A stretch of 64,000 nt of DNA from Vibrio sp. 10N (GCF_036245475.1 NZ_BTPM01000001.1:1178001-1242000); one strand, 5' to 3'; positions 20,467 through 29,932 are shown, counted from the stretch's first letter. The notes: generated from the letters alone by a model not told the origin. A program made the numbers and translations.

Positions 20467-21495
20467 ATGAAAAAAACTCTAGTAGCTTTAGCTGTACTAG
20501 CAGCTGGTTCTGCGCAAGCAGGTATCGAACTTTACAACCAAGACAAAGTAACTGTTAACATGACAGGTGACGTTGAGGTTGTTTACAAGAAAGCTGAAAC
20601 TGAAGGCGCTGAATTCCAACAAGAAATTCAAGACGCAGACTTCGGTTTTGACACTCGTTACGCAGTAAACGACGATCTACAAATCGGCGCATACTGGGAA
20701 TTCTCTGGCGACAAAGGCCAAGCGGACACTGGTGACGTTTACATGGCGTTCTACTCTCAGTCTGTAGGTTCTATCAAGTTTGGTAAGACTGCTACTGCAC
20801 TTGATGATGCAGGTATCGGCGGCGACTACCAGTTCGGCATCAACTCTTTCTTCAGCAATGGTACTCCATTCTCTGGTGACGAAGCAGTTCGCTACGACAT
20901 CGACAAAGGCACTTTCTACGGTACAGTTGCATTCCTACAAGATAAGAACCAAAACAACGGTCTTGGTGAAGACGGCACTTACTTTGATGCTAAACTAGGT
21001 GCACGTGTTGCTGACTTTGACTTTACTGGTTTCGTAGGTAAAGCTAAGTTCAAAGGCACTACTTCTAAAACGACTCAAAAAGTAGAGCTTGACGCTAACG
21101 GTGATGCTACAGGTAACATCATTAACCAAACTGTAACTACTCCATTTGACGCAGACGAAACTCTATACGCTCTAGAAGCTCGTTACGCTGGTGTTGAGAA
21201 CCTAAACCTAGCAGCAGGTTACTACTCACTAGACGGTGACGCAAAAGTTCCTGGTGTAGACGTTAAAACTGATACATTCGGTCTATCTGCAGACTACACA
21301 TTCAATGCAGTAACTGTAGGCGCTGGTTACAGCCGCTCTTCTACGGACCTTGCTAACTCTGAAGACCAAAACAACTGGTACCTAAACGCAGCTTACTCTC
21401 TAGCTCCTTCAACTAAAGCTTACGCGGAAGTTGGTGGTAACGATGCAGACAACAGCCAAACTGGTATCGCTATCGGTCTTAAAGCTGAATTCTAA
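20467..21495 (+). CDS. General porin, OmpT-position homologue
   Basis: 342 residues. A signal peptide is cleaved after GSAQA (residue 18). The mature protein has amphipathic beta strands throughout and ends in the outer-membrane C-terminal phenylalanine (IGLKAEF). GIELYNQDKVTVNMTGDVEV and GSIKFGKTATALDDAG are typical of Gram-negative trimeric porins. It sits beside dinG and before a DUF2057 gene, where V. cholerae has ompT. Codons are strongly biased to C-ending or otherwise optimal forms, expected of an abundant protein. AAAAGGCAGTGG precedes the ATG. Diffusion pore for small solutes. Confidence 0.88.
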   Translation: MKKTLVALAVLAAGSAQAGIELYNQDKVTVNMTGDVEVVYKKAETEGAEFQQEIQDADFGFDTRYAVNDDLQIGAYWEFSGDKGQADTGDVYMAFYSQSVGSIKFGKTATALDDAGIGGDYQFGINSFFSNGTPFSGDEAVRYDIDKGTFYGTVAFLQDKNQNNGLGEDGTYFDAKLGARVADFDFTGFVGKAKFKGTTSKTTQKVELDANGDATGNIINQTVTTPFDADETLYALEARYAGVENLNLAAGYYSLDGDAKVPGVDVKTDTFGLSADYTFNAVTVGAGYSRSSTDLANSEDQNNWYLNAAYSLAPSTKAYAEVGGNDADNSQTGIAIGLKAEF

Positions 21496-21517
21496 TCCAG
21501 CTTTAATATAGATACTC

Positions 21518-21545
21518 TAAGCCACCCTATTGGGTGGCTTTTTTG
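21518..21545 (+). terminator. Porin terminator
   Basis: AAGCCACCC, TATT, GGGTGGCTTTTTTG directly after the porin stop. Confidence 0.92.
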
Positions 21546-21667
21546 ATCGCTGAATAAAATGTCTCAATAAAGCTAAAAAAAGCTTTAGTTAAAAAAATGC
21601 TGTGGCATGATTGGAGGCGTACCGAGTGTTTGTAGGTGCAAAGGCCTAATTAAGGAGAGTTAGTCAC

Positions 21668-22357
21668 GTGAAAAAGTCTGTTATCACGGTTTTATTGGCA
21701 GCAAGTTCTGCTTTCGGTGTAAGCGCTGCCACTTTAACGCCAATGAATGGTGTGTCGTTGCTGTATGTCAATGGACAGGAAGCTGAATCGAAAATACGTT
21801 CGAATGACGTTGAATCTGGCACTACTCAAGTGGTGGTGCGTATGGATAAAAAAGTGGGACGCGGAAGCAGTCAATCGGTTTACACGTCCGCTCCTTATGT
21901 CATCACTTTTAATATCAGTGGTGACGAAGTTAAGATTAACCACCCTGTGGCACGCAGCAAGCAAGAAGCAAGCGCAGCATTTCGTTTACCTGAGCCAGAG
22001 TGGCGCATTACTCAAGATGGCAATACCTTATCTTATACCGTCGAAAAGCTTAAAGGTCGTGACGGAGCGTTCCCTTATTCGGGGATCAGTGAGCTAATTG
22101 CTGATTACAATGAGCAACGTGGAATCACATTCTCAGGCCAGCCAGCAAATGAAGGGGTAGCCGCGACCACCGCAGCAGCTACAACCGCAGCAGTTGCCTC
22201 GTCAGCACCTAAAGCTGAAGCTGTGAAAGTCTCTAAGTCTAAAACAGCAGTGGCCAGTGCTGAGTCAACGAATATGGAACAGCTTCAAGCACTGTATCTA
22301 AAAGCCTCTAAAGCTGAACGTAAAGAATTTCGTAAGTGGATGATTGATCAAGACTAA
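21668..22357 (+). CDS. DUF2057 (YccT/CsgI-like) secreted protein
   Basis: 229 residues with a GTG start and strong AAGGAGAG site 8 bases upstream. The signal peptide ends near VSA/A (about residue 20). The DUF2057 domain (about 22-155) contains VSLLYVNGQEAES and TQVVVRMDKKVGRG. An Ala/Thr-rich linker (TTAAATTAAVASSAPKAEA) and a charged helical C-terminus (LQALYLKASKAERKEFRKWM) follow. E. coli YccT (CsgI) inhibits curli fibre formation in the periplasm; no curli genes are in this window, so that role should not be transferred. Same porin-DUF2057-MMPL order as V. cholerae. Confidence 0.8.
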   Translation: MKKSVITVLLAASSAFGVSAATLTPMNGVSLLYVNGQEAESKIRSNDVESGTTQVVVRMDKKVGRGSSQSVYTSAPYVITFNISGDEVKINHPVARSKQEASAAFRLPEPEWRITQDGNTLSYTVEKLKGRDGAFPYSGISELIADYNEQRGITFSGQPANEGVAATTAAATTAAVASSAPKAEAVKVSKSKTAVASAESTNMEQLQALYLKASKAERKEFRKWMIDQD

Positions 22358-22385
22358 TTGATCGGTCGAATCTCAATTATTTATT

Positions 22386-22410
22386 AAGGGGCTAAATGCC
22401 CCTTTTTTGT
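22386..22410 (+). terminator. Terminator after DUF2057 gene
   Basis: AAGGGGC, TAAAT, GCCCCTTTTTTG, about 28 bp after the stop. Confidence 0.9.
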
Positions 22411-22493
22411 ATCTAACTAACAGGAAACTAACCCTAGTTTGCTCAGAACTAGGTTATCATTACTCTTATTGTCCTGTTGTTAACGTCTAATCT

Positions 22494-24905
22494 GTGAACC
22501 GTCTATTTTCTCTGATTCAACGCTTTCCAAAGCTTGTTCTTCTCTTTGTCGTCTTCATTACTGGTGTTGCTAGCTGGTATGGGCAGCAGCATTTTAAAAT
22601 GAATGCTGACTTGTCCTCATTAGTTGAGCAACAAGGTGCTTGGGTTGATGATCTTGATTACTTAAGCGATACCTTTCCCGAGTCGGGTAACGTAACGTTG
22701 TTAGTCACGAGCGTAGATGGTTCTATGCTTAAAAGCCATGTCGCTTCTATTGTTGAACAGTTACGGAAACAGACCATAATTCGAGAAATATTTGTCCCGC
22801 AATTACTGCCTTGGTTTGAAACATACCCGCTCGGTTTTATCAACCAAGATGAGTTTGAGCGTGTCGAGGCAGTGACGCGCGATACCATTAAGCCAGCAGC
22901 AATAGCGGCACAAGCGAACAGTCTTGAGCTTTATTTTGGGCAACTCGCCACTAGCAAGCAGCCTAATTTAGCACCACTTCTGAGTGCGACCGACAATGAA
23001 GTGGTCGATTGGAAGCTACTGGTTCAGAATAATCTGACAACGCCGACCGCCTACGCTATCACCTTAGTCGCTGAAGCGGATGCATCGGCAACAGAGCCTA
23101 ACCGTGCGATTATTGAGGCGGTTAATACCAGTATCAATAATGCCAACTTACCATCAGATGTCGTTGTGAAAGTGACAGGTCAAGCCGCCCTCGATTTTGA
23201 TGAGATAGTTGATGCCAACAGCAGTATTGCGATAGCAGGAAGTGCTTCATTACTTGGTTTAATTCTAATTTTGGCGATTGGTATTCGCTCGTTGAGGGTG
23301 ATTGTTGCGTGCTACTTGACTGTGTTAGTCGGTTTGGCATGGACGTTTGCCGCAGGTCTTCTTGTCATCGGCCATTACAACACCATCTCTATCGTGTTTA
23401 TGGTGATGTTCATCGGTTTGGCTGTCGACTTTTCGATTCACCTATGTCTTCATATTCAAGAGCTGAGACTGAAAGGCGAGAGCAATATAGTAGCGATGCG
23501 TGATGCCATTGCTCATTCGGTTCGTCCTCTTTCTTTATGCGCTCTTTCTTCTGCGCTTGGTTTTTTAAGTTTTTATCCTACGGCTTATACAGGGCTTGGT
23601 GAGCTAGGAGTGGTTTCTGCATTAGGTATGGTGCTTGGGCTTGTTGCGACCTTTATTGTCATTCCTCTTTTCTTTACCTTATTTGGTTATCCGCGAGTGC
23701 GCCATCAAGCAGATACACATCGTTTCGCTTGGTTCGGGATGCAGTTAATACGTTATAAGAGTGGGGTGTTCGCAGCAGCCATCGCGTTGATGATAGTGAT
23801 GGGGTACGGTGCGACCCAGTTCAAGTTCGACTTCTCAACGTTAGTGTTGAAGAACCCTAAGTCGGAATCTGTATTGGCATTGAATCAGTTGCAACAAGAA
23901 GGGCTGGGTTCCAGTTACCAATTATACGCTGTTGCGAAAAACCAACAGCAAGCAGAGCAGTGGCAACAAAGTTTAACCAAACAACCTTCAGTGGCTTCGG
24001 TGCGAGTCGTTAGCGATTTCTTGCCGAAACACCTTGAAGAAAGGACGCAAAAGATCCAATCGTTATTTACTGGTTCTGGGGATGTGCGACCGATGAGTTA
24101 CTCTGAATTTGTGGCTCAGGCTAAGGCAAGTCATTGGCAAGGTAGCGAGCGCTTACCCGATGTGATTGAACCGCAGACGGTGGCAGCGCGCTTATTCGAA
24201 GCTTTGTCAGGAAGTTTAAGTAATCTCACTCAATCGCAGCTAGTCACCATTGACGCATTACCGACGGTTTTGAGTGAACGTTACATCAGCGAGAAAGGTG
24301 AATGGTTGGTCGTGATCTCTCCAAGAGAAGACATGACTAATGTCGATGCATTGGAGACATTTATCCGCGAAAGCAAACAAATTGCACCCAATGCAACTGG
24401 CAGAGCGGTTGCGGAGCAAGAAGTGGGCGCCATTATCGTCAGTGCCTTTCAAGCAGCAATCATGATGTCGGTGTTTGCCATTGCATTGATACTGATATGG
24501 ACTGTTGAAAAAAAGCGTGACGTATTACTTATCTTTATCCCACTTTCTTTAGCATCACTGACGACGCTGGGGCTTATGCATTGGCTAGGATTGTCAATGA
24601 ACATGGCGAATATCATCGTCATTCCTCTGATCTTTGGTCTGGGCGTAGATAATGGCATACACATTGTGAAGCGTTTTCGTGCGGTGAGAAGTTTGACGGC
24701 ATTTTTTAAAACGTCAACGCCGAAGGCGTCGCTGGTGAGTTGTTTAACGACGCTGGCAACGTTTGGAGCTTTGATTGTTGCCGATCACCAAGGGATGCAC
24801 TCCATTGGTCTGGTACTCACTATCGCACTAAGCTGTATTTTGGTGTTTAGTCTCACGCTATTGCCACTATTGCTTGAAGTGACAAAGAAAAAGCCCATTG
24901 AATAA
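22494..24905 (+). CDS. MMPL/RND-superfamily membrane protein
   Basis: 803 residues from a GTG start. One N-terminal helix, a periplasmic loop (about 35-245), five helices, a second periplasmic loop (about 440-640) and five more helices give the RND duplicated topology. Conserved acidic positions lie in FIGLAVDFSIH and IFGLGVDNGIH. It is the length of HpnN-type lipid transporters rather than drug-efflux pumps. No membrane-fusion protein or TolC partner is adjacent. Substrate unknown; a lipid or envelope cargo is inference from the family. Confidence 0.8.
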   Translation: MNRLFSLIQRFPKLVLLFVVFITGVASWYGQQHFKMNADLSSLVEQQGAWVDDLDYLSDTFPESGNVTLLVTSVDGSMLKSHVASIVEQLRKQTIIREIFVPQLLPWFETYPLGFINQDEFERVEAVTRDTIKPAAIAAQANSLELYFGQLATSKQPNLAPLLSATDNEVVDWKLLVQNNLTTPTAYAITLVAEADASATEPNRAIIEAVNTSINNANLPSDVVVKVTGQAALDFDEIVDANSSIAIAGSASLLGLILILAIGIRSLRVIVACYLTVLVGLAWTFAAGLLVIGHYNTISIVFMVMFIGLAVDFSIHLCLHIQELRLKGESNIVAMRDAIAHSVRPLSLCALSSALGFLSFYPTAYTGLGELGVVSALGMVLGLVATFIVIPLFFTLFGYPRVRHQADTHRFAWFGMQLIRYKSGVFAAAIALMIVMGYGATQFKFDFSTLVLKNPKSESVLALNQLQQEGLGSSYQLYAVAKNQQQAEQWQQSLTKQPSVASVRVVSDFLPKHLEERTQKIQSLFTGSGDVRPMSYSEFVAQAKASHWQGSERLPDVIEPQTVAARLFEALSGSLSNLTQSQLVTIDALPTVLSERYISEKGEWLVVISPREDMTNVDALETFIRESKQIAPNATGRAVAEQEVGAIIVSAFQAAIMMSVFAIALILIWTVEKKRDVLLIFIPLSLASLTTLGLMHWLGLSMNMANIIVIPLIFGLGVDNGIHIVKRFRAVRSLTAFFKTSTPKASLVSCLTTLATFGALIVADHQGMHSIGLVLTIALSCILVFSLTLLPLLLEVTKKKPIE

Positions 24906-24914
24906 TGGGCTTGA
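24885..24914 (-). terminator. Terminator of the barrel gene, overlapping the MMPL 3' end
   Basis: On the minus strand AAGCCCATT, ATTC, AATGGGCTTTTTC follows the barrel gene. The stem overlaps the last codons and stop of the MMPL gene; on the plus strand the U-tract is poor. Confidence 0.75.
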
Positions 24915-24928
24915 TAACTCTTAGAAGG

Positions 24929-25789
24929 TTAGAAGCGAGCATCTAGGGTGACGAAGAAGCTCTTTCGTTGACCAAAGCCGAGCTCGCTTATTAGCACCCA
25001 GTTGGGGGTGAACTCATATTGCGCGCCGACTAGGCTGTTCCAGTTGTTGGCGAGAGACTGGTTCACTGTGAAAGTGCCATTATCTCCTATCCAACTAGGC
25101 AAAGTTATCGGAAGATCTCTAACGTTTCCAGTTAGAGTCTGTTCTATGTTCTGATACTGTGCACCAATCCATGCTCTTATCGGCCAATCAGTATTGCGGG
25201 AAAAGTCGTAGCCGATACGAGGCGATACTACGATAGAGTCAATTTCCCCATTTATGACGGTTAAGCTGGTTTTGGTATAGCTAGCATCCACTAATGCAAA
25301 TACACTTTCATAGCCACCTGCGATAACTGTACCTGCACCATAGGTATAACCATCCAGATCTAAGCGAAATGGCACTGCTAATTCGCTGAGTAGAGTCGTG
25401 GAACCAAGCTTAACGTCGGTTATAGTTGTTTCCGAAAATCCATTTAGCTTTCCGCCAATTGCGTAAAAGTTTAAAAATGGTAAGACCCACACGTCCGCTT
25501 TAAGGGTAAGAACTTCGCTCTCTTGGTATCCACCTTTTGTAGCTATGTCTAGATTATTAATGATTGGCCCTAGAAATGAATCGAATCCAGAAAGTTTGAT
25601 AGAATCAACATTGATACCCTGAGACACATTCATATAGCCAAGACTCAATCCAAAAGCTTCAGGCAGGGTGTAGCCTCGCTCTTCTGCTTCTTTTTTGAAT
25701 AGTGGTAGCTCTATCGCTGAAGCTAGGCTAGGTAGCAACAGCGCTGCCAATGAGAGCGCTTTTAGGGAAAATTTGGCATTAAATGTCAT
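24929..25789 (-). CDS. Outer-membrane beta-barrel protein of unknown function
   Basis: 286 residues. The signal peptide is cleaved near LASA (about residue 25). Alternating hydrophobic strands with aromatic girdles (AFGLSLGYMNVSQGI, YVWVLPFLNFYAIGG-like strands) end in FVTLDARF, the C-terminal phenylalanine expected for Bam-dependent insertion. The overall pattern suggests an 8-12 stranded barrel. I do not recognise the family. It converges on the MMPL gene and shares its terminator region; a partnership is speculative. Confidence 0.75.
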   Translation of the reverse strand: MTFNAKFSLKALSLAALLLPSLASAIELPLFKKEAEERGYTLPEAFGLSLGYMNVSQGINVDSIKLSGFDSFLGPIINNLDIATKGGYQESEVLTLKADVWVLPFLNFYAIGGKLNGFSETTITDVKLGSTTLLSELAVPFRLDLDGYTYGAGTVIAGGYESVFALVDASYTKTSLTVINGEIDSIVVSPRIGYDFSRNTDWPIRAWIGAQYQNIEQTLTGNVRDLPITLPSWIGDNGTFTVNQSLANNWNSLVGAQYEFTPNWVLISELGFGQRKSFFVTLDARF

Positions 25790-25888
25790 AGGTGTTGTCT
25801 ACTTAAAAGAGTTGAAGATATACATCAAGATTATAGGTTGGCGGATTGTAGATGAGCAAAGTCTTGATGGAAAGAAGTTTTAACTATG

Positions 25889-25917
25889 AAAAGGTCGCGG
25901 TTGAAACCACGACCTTT
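25889..25917 (-). terminator. Terminator of DUF4397 lipoprotein gene
   Basis: On the minus strand AAAGGTCGTGG, TTTCAA, CCGCGACCTTTTC follows the stop. A G-U pair is tolerated and the U-tract is short. Confidence 0.8.
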
Positions 25918-25934
25918 AGACCATAGGACGTCTA

Positions 25935-27287
25935 TTATTTATCGATGTTCAACGCAATAGAATCTTCGGTAGCGAACGCCGTAACGACATTGCCGTTGGC
26001 TAGCGCTGGCACATTTGTGTTAATAAGCAGTATGTTGGTTGTTCCAGCCTCTGCCACTGCTAGGTCGTAAGTACCGGCCGCGATTTTGAGAACAGCACTA
26101 TCTTTAAATGATACGCCTTTGAGCACTGCTGTATCCGCTGAAAACGTACCACCGTCGGCAACAGCATGGATGTCCACGAGCGCTGCCGCTGCAGTAGGGT
26201 TGGCATGCACTACTCGAACTTTCGCGTAGGTTGCAATGCCGCGAAGGTCGTCTTCAATAATTAATGCTTCCTGAGAGCTATCGTCTAAACGTCCCACAGC
26301 AAAAATGGTGGTTTCTGAACCTGCGGAGAAGGTGGCGCCCGGGACGGTGATAACTTGTGGTGATGTTGTACCAGTAGGTGCAACGGCAACGTCCACCGTT
26401 CCCGGTGCAATCGCTGTTCCAGCCACGTTTTCATACGTCAGATTGGTTAGTCCTGCAACGGCTGCGTCATTGGCTAGGATATCTACAGCTGGCGCATCTT
26501 GAATGGCATGGCCGGCACGCACAATGGCTTTTTCATCAGTATCTCTGAGTACTGTGATCGAACTGCCGTCCGCGACTAACAGATTCACAGGTGAGTCACC
26601 CATAGCGCTATTCACTACGTTGGGAACAGCAGTGACCATCAAATCTGTGCCGCCAGGTAAATCTAAATCACCACTGTCGAAAACGACGTCTGCATCAGTA
26701 CTTTGGCCAGTCGGGGTTATGCGGATACGATAGGTGCTGGCTGGGACTGTAATCGGTAGGTCGGCCGAATCTATCGCAAATGCCAAACCTGAAACGCCTA
26801 CCGTAGCAGCGCTGATACTGGCATCGGTGGTCAGGTGAATATCTACCGCTCCAACATCAGGGTGCGCATGTAAGACATCAATGCGGACTGAATTACTATC
26901 AGGTTTAATTCCAGAGCGTGACAAAATGATTCCCTGCAGTGCAGACGTTTTGTTGAGTGCAAAAACATCGTATTGCATGTCTGGGGCAAAGTTTACGCCG
27001 GGTACGGGAAGTACTTCGCTAGCGCTACCGTCCGTACCGATAGCCTCTACTGACAGGTCATACGTTCCAGAGTCGACAGTTATCAGACCGCTGCCGTGCT
27101 GGTAGTCTACGTCTGTCAAACCACTCAAAATGGCGCCGTTTGCTTTGATGTTTACCAGTGGGGCATCAGAGCTGGCATGAGTCACACGTACTTGAGTAGA
27201 TGGATCAGAAGGGTGGTCGGAGTCGCTGCCACAGCCGACAATTGTGATTGCTGCGGCTGCGATAACTGATGTTTTTATGATATTCAT
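25935..27287 (-). CDS. DUF4397 repeat lipoprotein
   Basis: 450 residues. Lipobox ITIVGC places the lipidated cysteine at residue 19, followed by a GSDSDHPSD spacer, so it is probably an outer-membrane lipoprotein. DUF4397 motifs recur four times: RVTHASSDAPLVNI (about 33), DVLHAHPDVGAVDIH (about 140), AGHAIQDAPAVDIL (about 255) and RVVHANPTAAAALVDIH (about 355). This gives two to four tandem beta-sandwich modules. The family is unstudied; binding or adhesion is conceivable but not shown. Monocistronic with its own terminator. Confidence 0.8.
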   Translation of the reverse strand: MNIIKTSVIAAAAITIVGCGSDSDHPSDPSTQVRVTHASSDAPLVNIKANGAILSGLTDVDYQHGSGLITVDSGTYDLSVEAIGTDGSASEVLPVPGVNFAPDMQYDVFALNKTSALQGIILSRSGIKPDSNSVRIDVLHAHPDVGAVDIHLTTDASISAATVGVSGLAFAIDSADLPITVPASTYRIRITPTGQSTDADVVFDSGDLDLPGGTDLMVTAVPNVVNSAMGDSPVNLLVADGSSITVLRDTDEKAIVRAGHAIQDAPAVDILANDAAVAGLTNLTYENVAGTAIAPGTVDVAVAPTGTTSPQVITVPGATFSAGSETTIFAVGRLDDSSQEALIIEDDLRGIATYAKVRVVHANPTAAAALVDIHAVADGGTFSADTAVLKGVSFKDSAVLKIAAGTYDLAVAEAGTTNILLINTNVPALANGNVVTAFATEDSIALNIDK

Positions 27288-27406
27288 GGTAAGCCTCTAT
27301 GCTCATGTTATTCGCAAAAAGGCTTACGGCGTCAAAATAAAATAAGTTCAAAGTTGATTGCAAAATAAACTATTGGTAAAGCATTATATTGCATATTAAT
27401 AATGAG

Positions 27407-27844
27407 TTAGTTTTCTATCGGTAACCAGTCTACAGCTACCCCTGCTTGGTCGAACATATCTTGGCTGAGTGAAATCTTTTCACCCCAGCGTGATAGGAAA
27501 TCATCTGTTTGAGCAGGACAGTGCACGACAGAAATACCCGTCTGTATTATTTTCGCAGCGCAGTTTGGGCATGGAAAGTGAGTAACCCATATTTCACATC
27601 CATCGAGATCACGTTTAGCAAAAAGAATAGCGTTCTCTTCTGCGTGGAGTGTTTTAAGATATTTGGTTTCTCTCTCGTCGATCTCTGCACTGTCGGAAAT
27701 ACCGTGTGGGTAACCATTAAAACCAACAGAGACGATGCGATTTTGTTTAGTAATGACTGCGCCAACTTGCGTAGACGGATCCTTACTCCATGAGCCGACT
27801 AATTCAGCCATTTGAATAAATCGTTTTGCCCATTTAGACGCCAT
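27407..27844 (-). CDS. dCMP deaminase family protein (ComEB-like)
   Basis: 145 residues. Zinc/catalytic motif HAEENAI (about 67-73) and PCPNCA (about 92-97) supply one His, two Cys and the catalytic Glu of the cytidine-deaminase fold. SKDPSTQVGAVI and GFNGYPHG are typical of dCMP deaminases, which make dUMP for dTTP synthesis. It is a single domain without the P-loop module of the antiphage DcdV/AvcD proteins, so a housekeeping role is more likely. No terminator is evident before the DUF4397 promoter region. Confidence 0.85.
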   Translation of the reverse strand: MASKWAKRFIQMAELVGSWSKDPSTQVGAVITKQNRIVSVGFNGYPHGISDSAEIDERETKYLKTLHAEENAILFAKRDLDGCEIWVTHFPCPNCAAKIIQTGISVVHCPAQTDDFLSRWGEKISLSQDMFDQAGVAVDWLPIEN

Positions 27845-28144
27845 AATCTCTCCAATATTGTTGTGTTTACTGTAACGACCAATGAAGGGGTAAGTCTACA
27901 AAATAACACTAGTGAAAACGAGTCCTATTTGTAAACGATTACAGCTGCAGCCAATTCTGCTGCTACGCTCCGTGCATCGCGCAGTAAAAGCGGAACATGC
28001 TGACTATAATGTAACCTTTAGGATGAGATTTTGTGACTTAGTCGAAATTCTGTGTCAGAGTATCGACAATTCTCAATAATTTGCTGAGAACATTAACCAT
28101 CATATGGCAAAATTTGATGAATTCTTTAAGGATGGGAAAAGATA
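27845..28144. other. Intergenic region upstream of Sel1 gene
   Basis: 300 bp between divergent genes. A perfect TATAAT hexamer (28005-28010) faces the Sel1 gene but lacks a good -35. TAAGGATGGGAAAAGATA provides the ribosome site. Nothing else is supported. Confidence 0.5.
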
Positions 28145-28924
28145 ATGCGAAAAACACTGTTAGCGGTTTCACTATGTGGTCTGTGTTTTAGTGCAAGTAG
28201 CTTTGCGTTTGTTCAGGATTGGTCAAAGCGAAGCAACCAAGAAGTGACATTAGAAGCTAAACGCGGCGATCTGTTTGCTCAAATTGAGTTAGGTGATCGT
28301 TATGCCACCGGAAATGGCTTCAAAGAAGATGACACTACCGCAGTCGAATGGTACAGAAAAGCGGCGGCTCAAGAGAGCGAAACTGCGATGTACAAACTTG
28401 GCATGATGTACGACAACGGTCATGGTGTACCTTACGATGCGAAAGAAGCGGCGGCTTGGTTTGAAAAAGCGTCACAAAAAGGCAACGTAAAAGCACAGTA
28501 CTACTTAGCTGGTATGTATAAGTGGGGTCGAGGTGTACCGAAAAGTAACGAAAAAGCCGTTGATTACTATCGTCTTGCGGCAGAAGAAGGCTTCGATGTT
28601 GCTCAAAACAGTTTAGGCGTTATGTACGCTAAAGGGCTGGGTATTGAGAAAAATGATGACGAGGCGGTTAAGTGGTATCGTCGCTCGGCTGAAAATGGCT
28701 ACGCATACGGTCAGCGCAACTTAGCATACAAATACTCACTCGGTGAGGGCGTGGAACTGAACAATGTTGAAGCGTACGCATGGGCATCAGTCGCATCAAC
28801 CAATGGCTACACTACGGCTGACAAGCTTCGCGATGATCTGGCTGCAAAGCTCTCTGAAGCGGAACTTGCGACTGCTCAGCAAAAAGCCGCTCAGTACTTG
28901 GCAGAGTACTCTTCGCATCAATAA
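28145..28924 (+). CDS. Secreted Sel1-repeat (TPR-like) protein
   Basis: 259 residues. A signal peptide ends near SSFA (about residue 21). Five Sel1-like repeats of about 36 residues begin near 41 (AQIELGDRYATGNGF), 77 (AMYKLGMMYDNGHGV), 113 (AQYYLAGMYKWGRGV), 149 (AQNSLGVMYAKGLGI) and 185 (GQRNLAYKYSLGEGV). It is a helical-repeat scaffold for protein contacts in the periplasm. Partner and function are not visible from sequence. It has its own terminator. Confidence 0.88.
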   Translation: MRKTLLAVSLCGLCFSASSFAFVQDWSKRSNQEVTLEAKRGDLFAQIELGDRYATGNGFKEDDTTAVEWYRKAAAQESETAMYKLGMMYDNGHGVPYDAKEAAAWFEKASQKGNVKAQYYLAGMYKWGRGVPKSNEKAVDYYRLAAEEGFDVAQNSLGVMYAKGLGIEKNDDEAVKWYRRSAENGYAYGQRNLAYKYSLGEGVELNNVEAYAWASVASTNGYTTADKLRDDLAAKLSEAELATAQQKAAQYLAEYSSHQ

Positions 28925-28947
28925 ATCAAAAGATTAAAACGACGTCT

Positions 28948-28973
28948 AAGGAAGCTAACTGCTTCCTTTTTTG
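28948..28973 (+). terminator. Terminator of Sel1 gene
   Basis: AAGGAAGC, TAACT, GCTTCCTTTTTTG, 24 bp after the stop. Confidence 0.92.
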
Positions 28974-29008
28974 TTATTTGGGGAAAGGGGCACTGTCGAA
29001 TAATGTAT

Positions 29009-29932
29009 CTACCAACCCGCTTGTTGATCGCCGTATTTACGTCGGTAACGCGCCAACATCGTTTCGTTTCCGAGTAGCCCACCTTGGTGCACATAGATAA
29101 TGGTTGTATCGGGGTTATTACTTAGCCAGGGCAGCAAACAGCGCCACATCATAGGGTCATAAAGCAGGTCGAACTCGATGTGCGTCTCTTCTTGTAGCGC
29201 TTGCCATAGATCATAATCTTCTTTGTACAGTTTCCCAAAATGATGCTTGGTCGGCAGTTCAAGTATGGTTGGGTAGTGCTCAGTTTCATCGAGATCTTTA
29301 AACTGTGACAACAGATATTCTTTACCGGATACGCAGGGGCAAGTGAGAACTTCTATGCCTTGTGGTTTGAGTTGTTGACTTAAATACAGTGCCGTTGTTC
29401 CCGTACCGGATGGTAATGCTACTTTGATGTCACGGCCTTTTTCGAACCTTGACCAAGAGAGTATTTCATTGGCTAGCTTGTTGATGCCTTGTTTGGCTTG
29501 TTGAAAGTGTCCGCCTTCAGGAATGATCAAGCATTGAGGATCGTTGTCGTGTTGCTCCGCGATAAACTCGGAAGGATGTGGGGCTGACTCTCCAAATAAC
29601 TCTTTAAGTGAAATCACGTCGGCGCCAAGTTCCAATGCAGTACGATAATTTCCCATCGGCTTTTGGTCTAACCACGCAGGTTTGTGTGCCACATAGTAGG
29701 TAAGCTTAAGCCCTTTTATTTTCGCGAGGGCGGCAAGTGAAGTCAGTGAGTTGGCTTGCGCTGACCCCCAGCCAATAAGCCGAGTTTTCCCTGTAAGCGG
29801 CTGCTCGAGTGTCGCCATAAACTTACGTGCTTTATTGCCATTAAAGTGTCCATGCAGCAGGTCATCGCGTTTTAAAAAGAAGTGATGGCCCAGAAAGTGA
29901 TGTTCGGTGACAGGGCTGTCATTAAGTTTCAT
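29009..29932 (-). CDS. PLP-dependent ACC deaminase / D-cysteine desulfhydrase family enzyme
   Basis: 307 residues from MKLNDSPVTEHHFLG. Fold-type II PLP enzyme: the Schiff-base lysine is in GHFNGNKARKF (about 33-43), the aromatic stacking region is IGWGSAQANS, and the phosphate loop is LPSGTGTTALYL. The family covers 1-aminocyclopropane-1-carboxylate deaminases and D-cysteine desulfhydrases; the substrate cannot be decided here. I use the ATG at 29932, which has AAGG 8 bases upstream, rather than a TTG five codons earlier. Monocistronic. Confidence 0.83.
   Translation of the reverse strand: MKLNDSPVTEHHFLGHHFFLKRDDLLHGHFNGNKARKFMATLEQPLTGKTRLIGWGSAQANSLTSLAALAKIKGLKLTYYVAHKPAWLDQKPMGNYRTALELGADVISLKELFGESAPHPSEFIAEQHDNDPQCLIIPEGGHFQQAKQGINKLANEILSWSRFEKGRDIKVALPSGTGTTALYLSQQLKPQGIEVLTCPCVSGKEYLLSQFKDLDETEHYPTILELPTKHHFGKLYKEDYDLWQALQEETHIEFDLLYDPMMWRCLLPWLSNNPDTTIIYVHQGGLLGNETMLARYRRKYGDQQAGW

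Noticed and set aside
26305-27105. Long plus-strand open frames opposite the DUF4397 gene
   Set aside because: They mirror a repetitive Ala/Val/Asp-rich coding sequence on the other strand, without ribosome sites or recognisable domains.
27407-27844. dCMP deaminase as an antiphage nucleotide-depletion gene
   Set aside because: It lacks the fused kinase-like P-loop module of DcdV/AvcD and has no defence neighbours.
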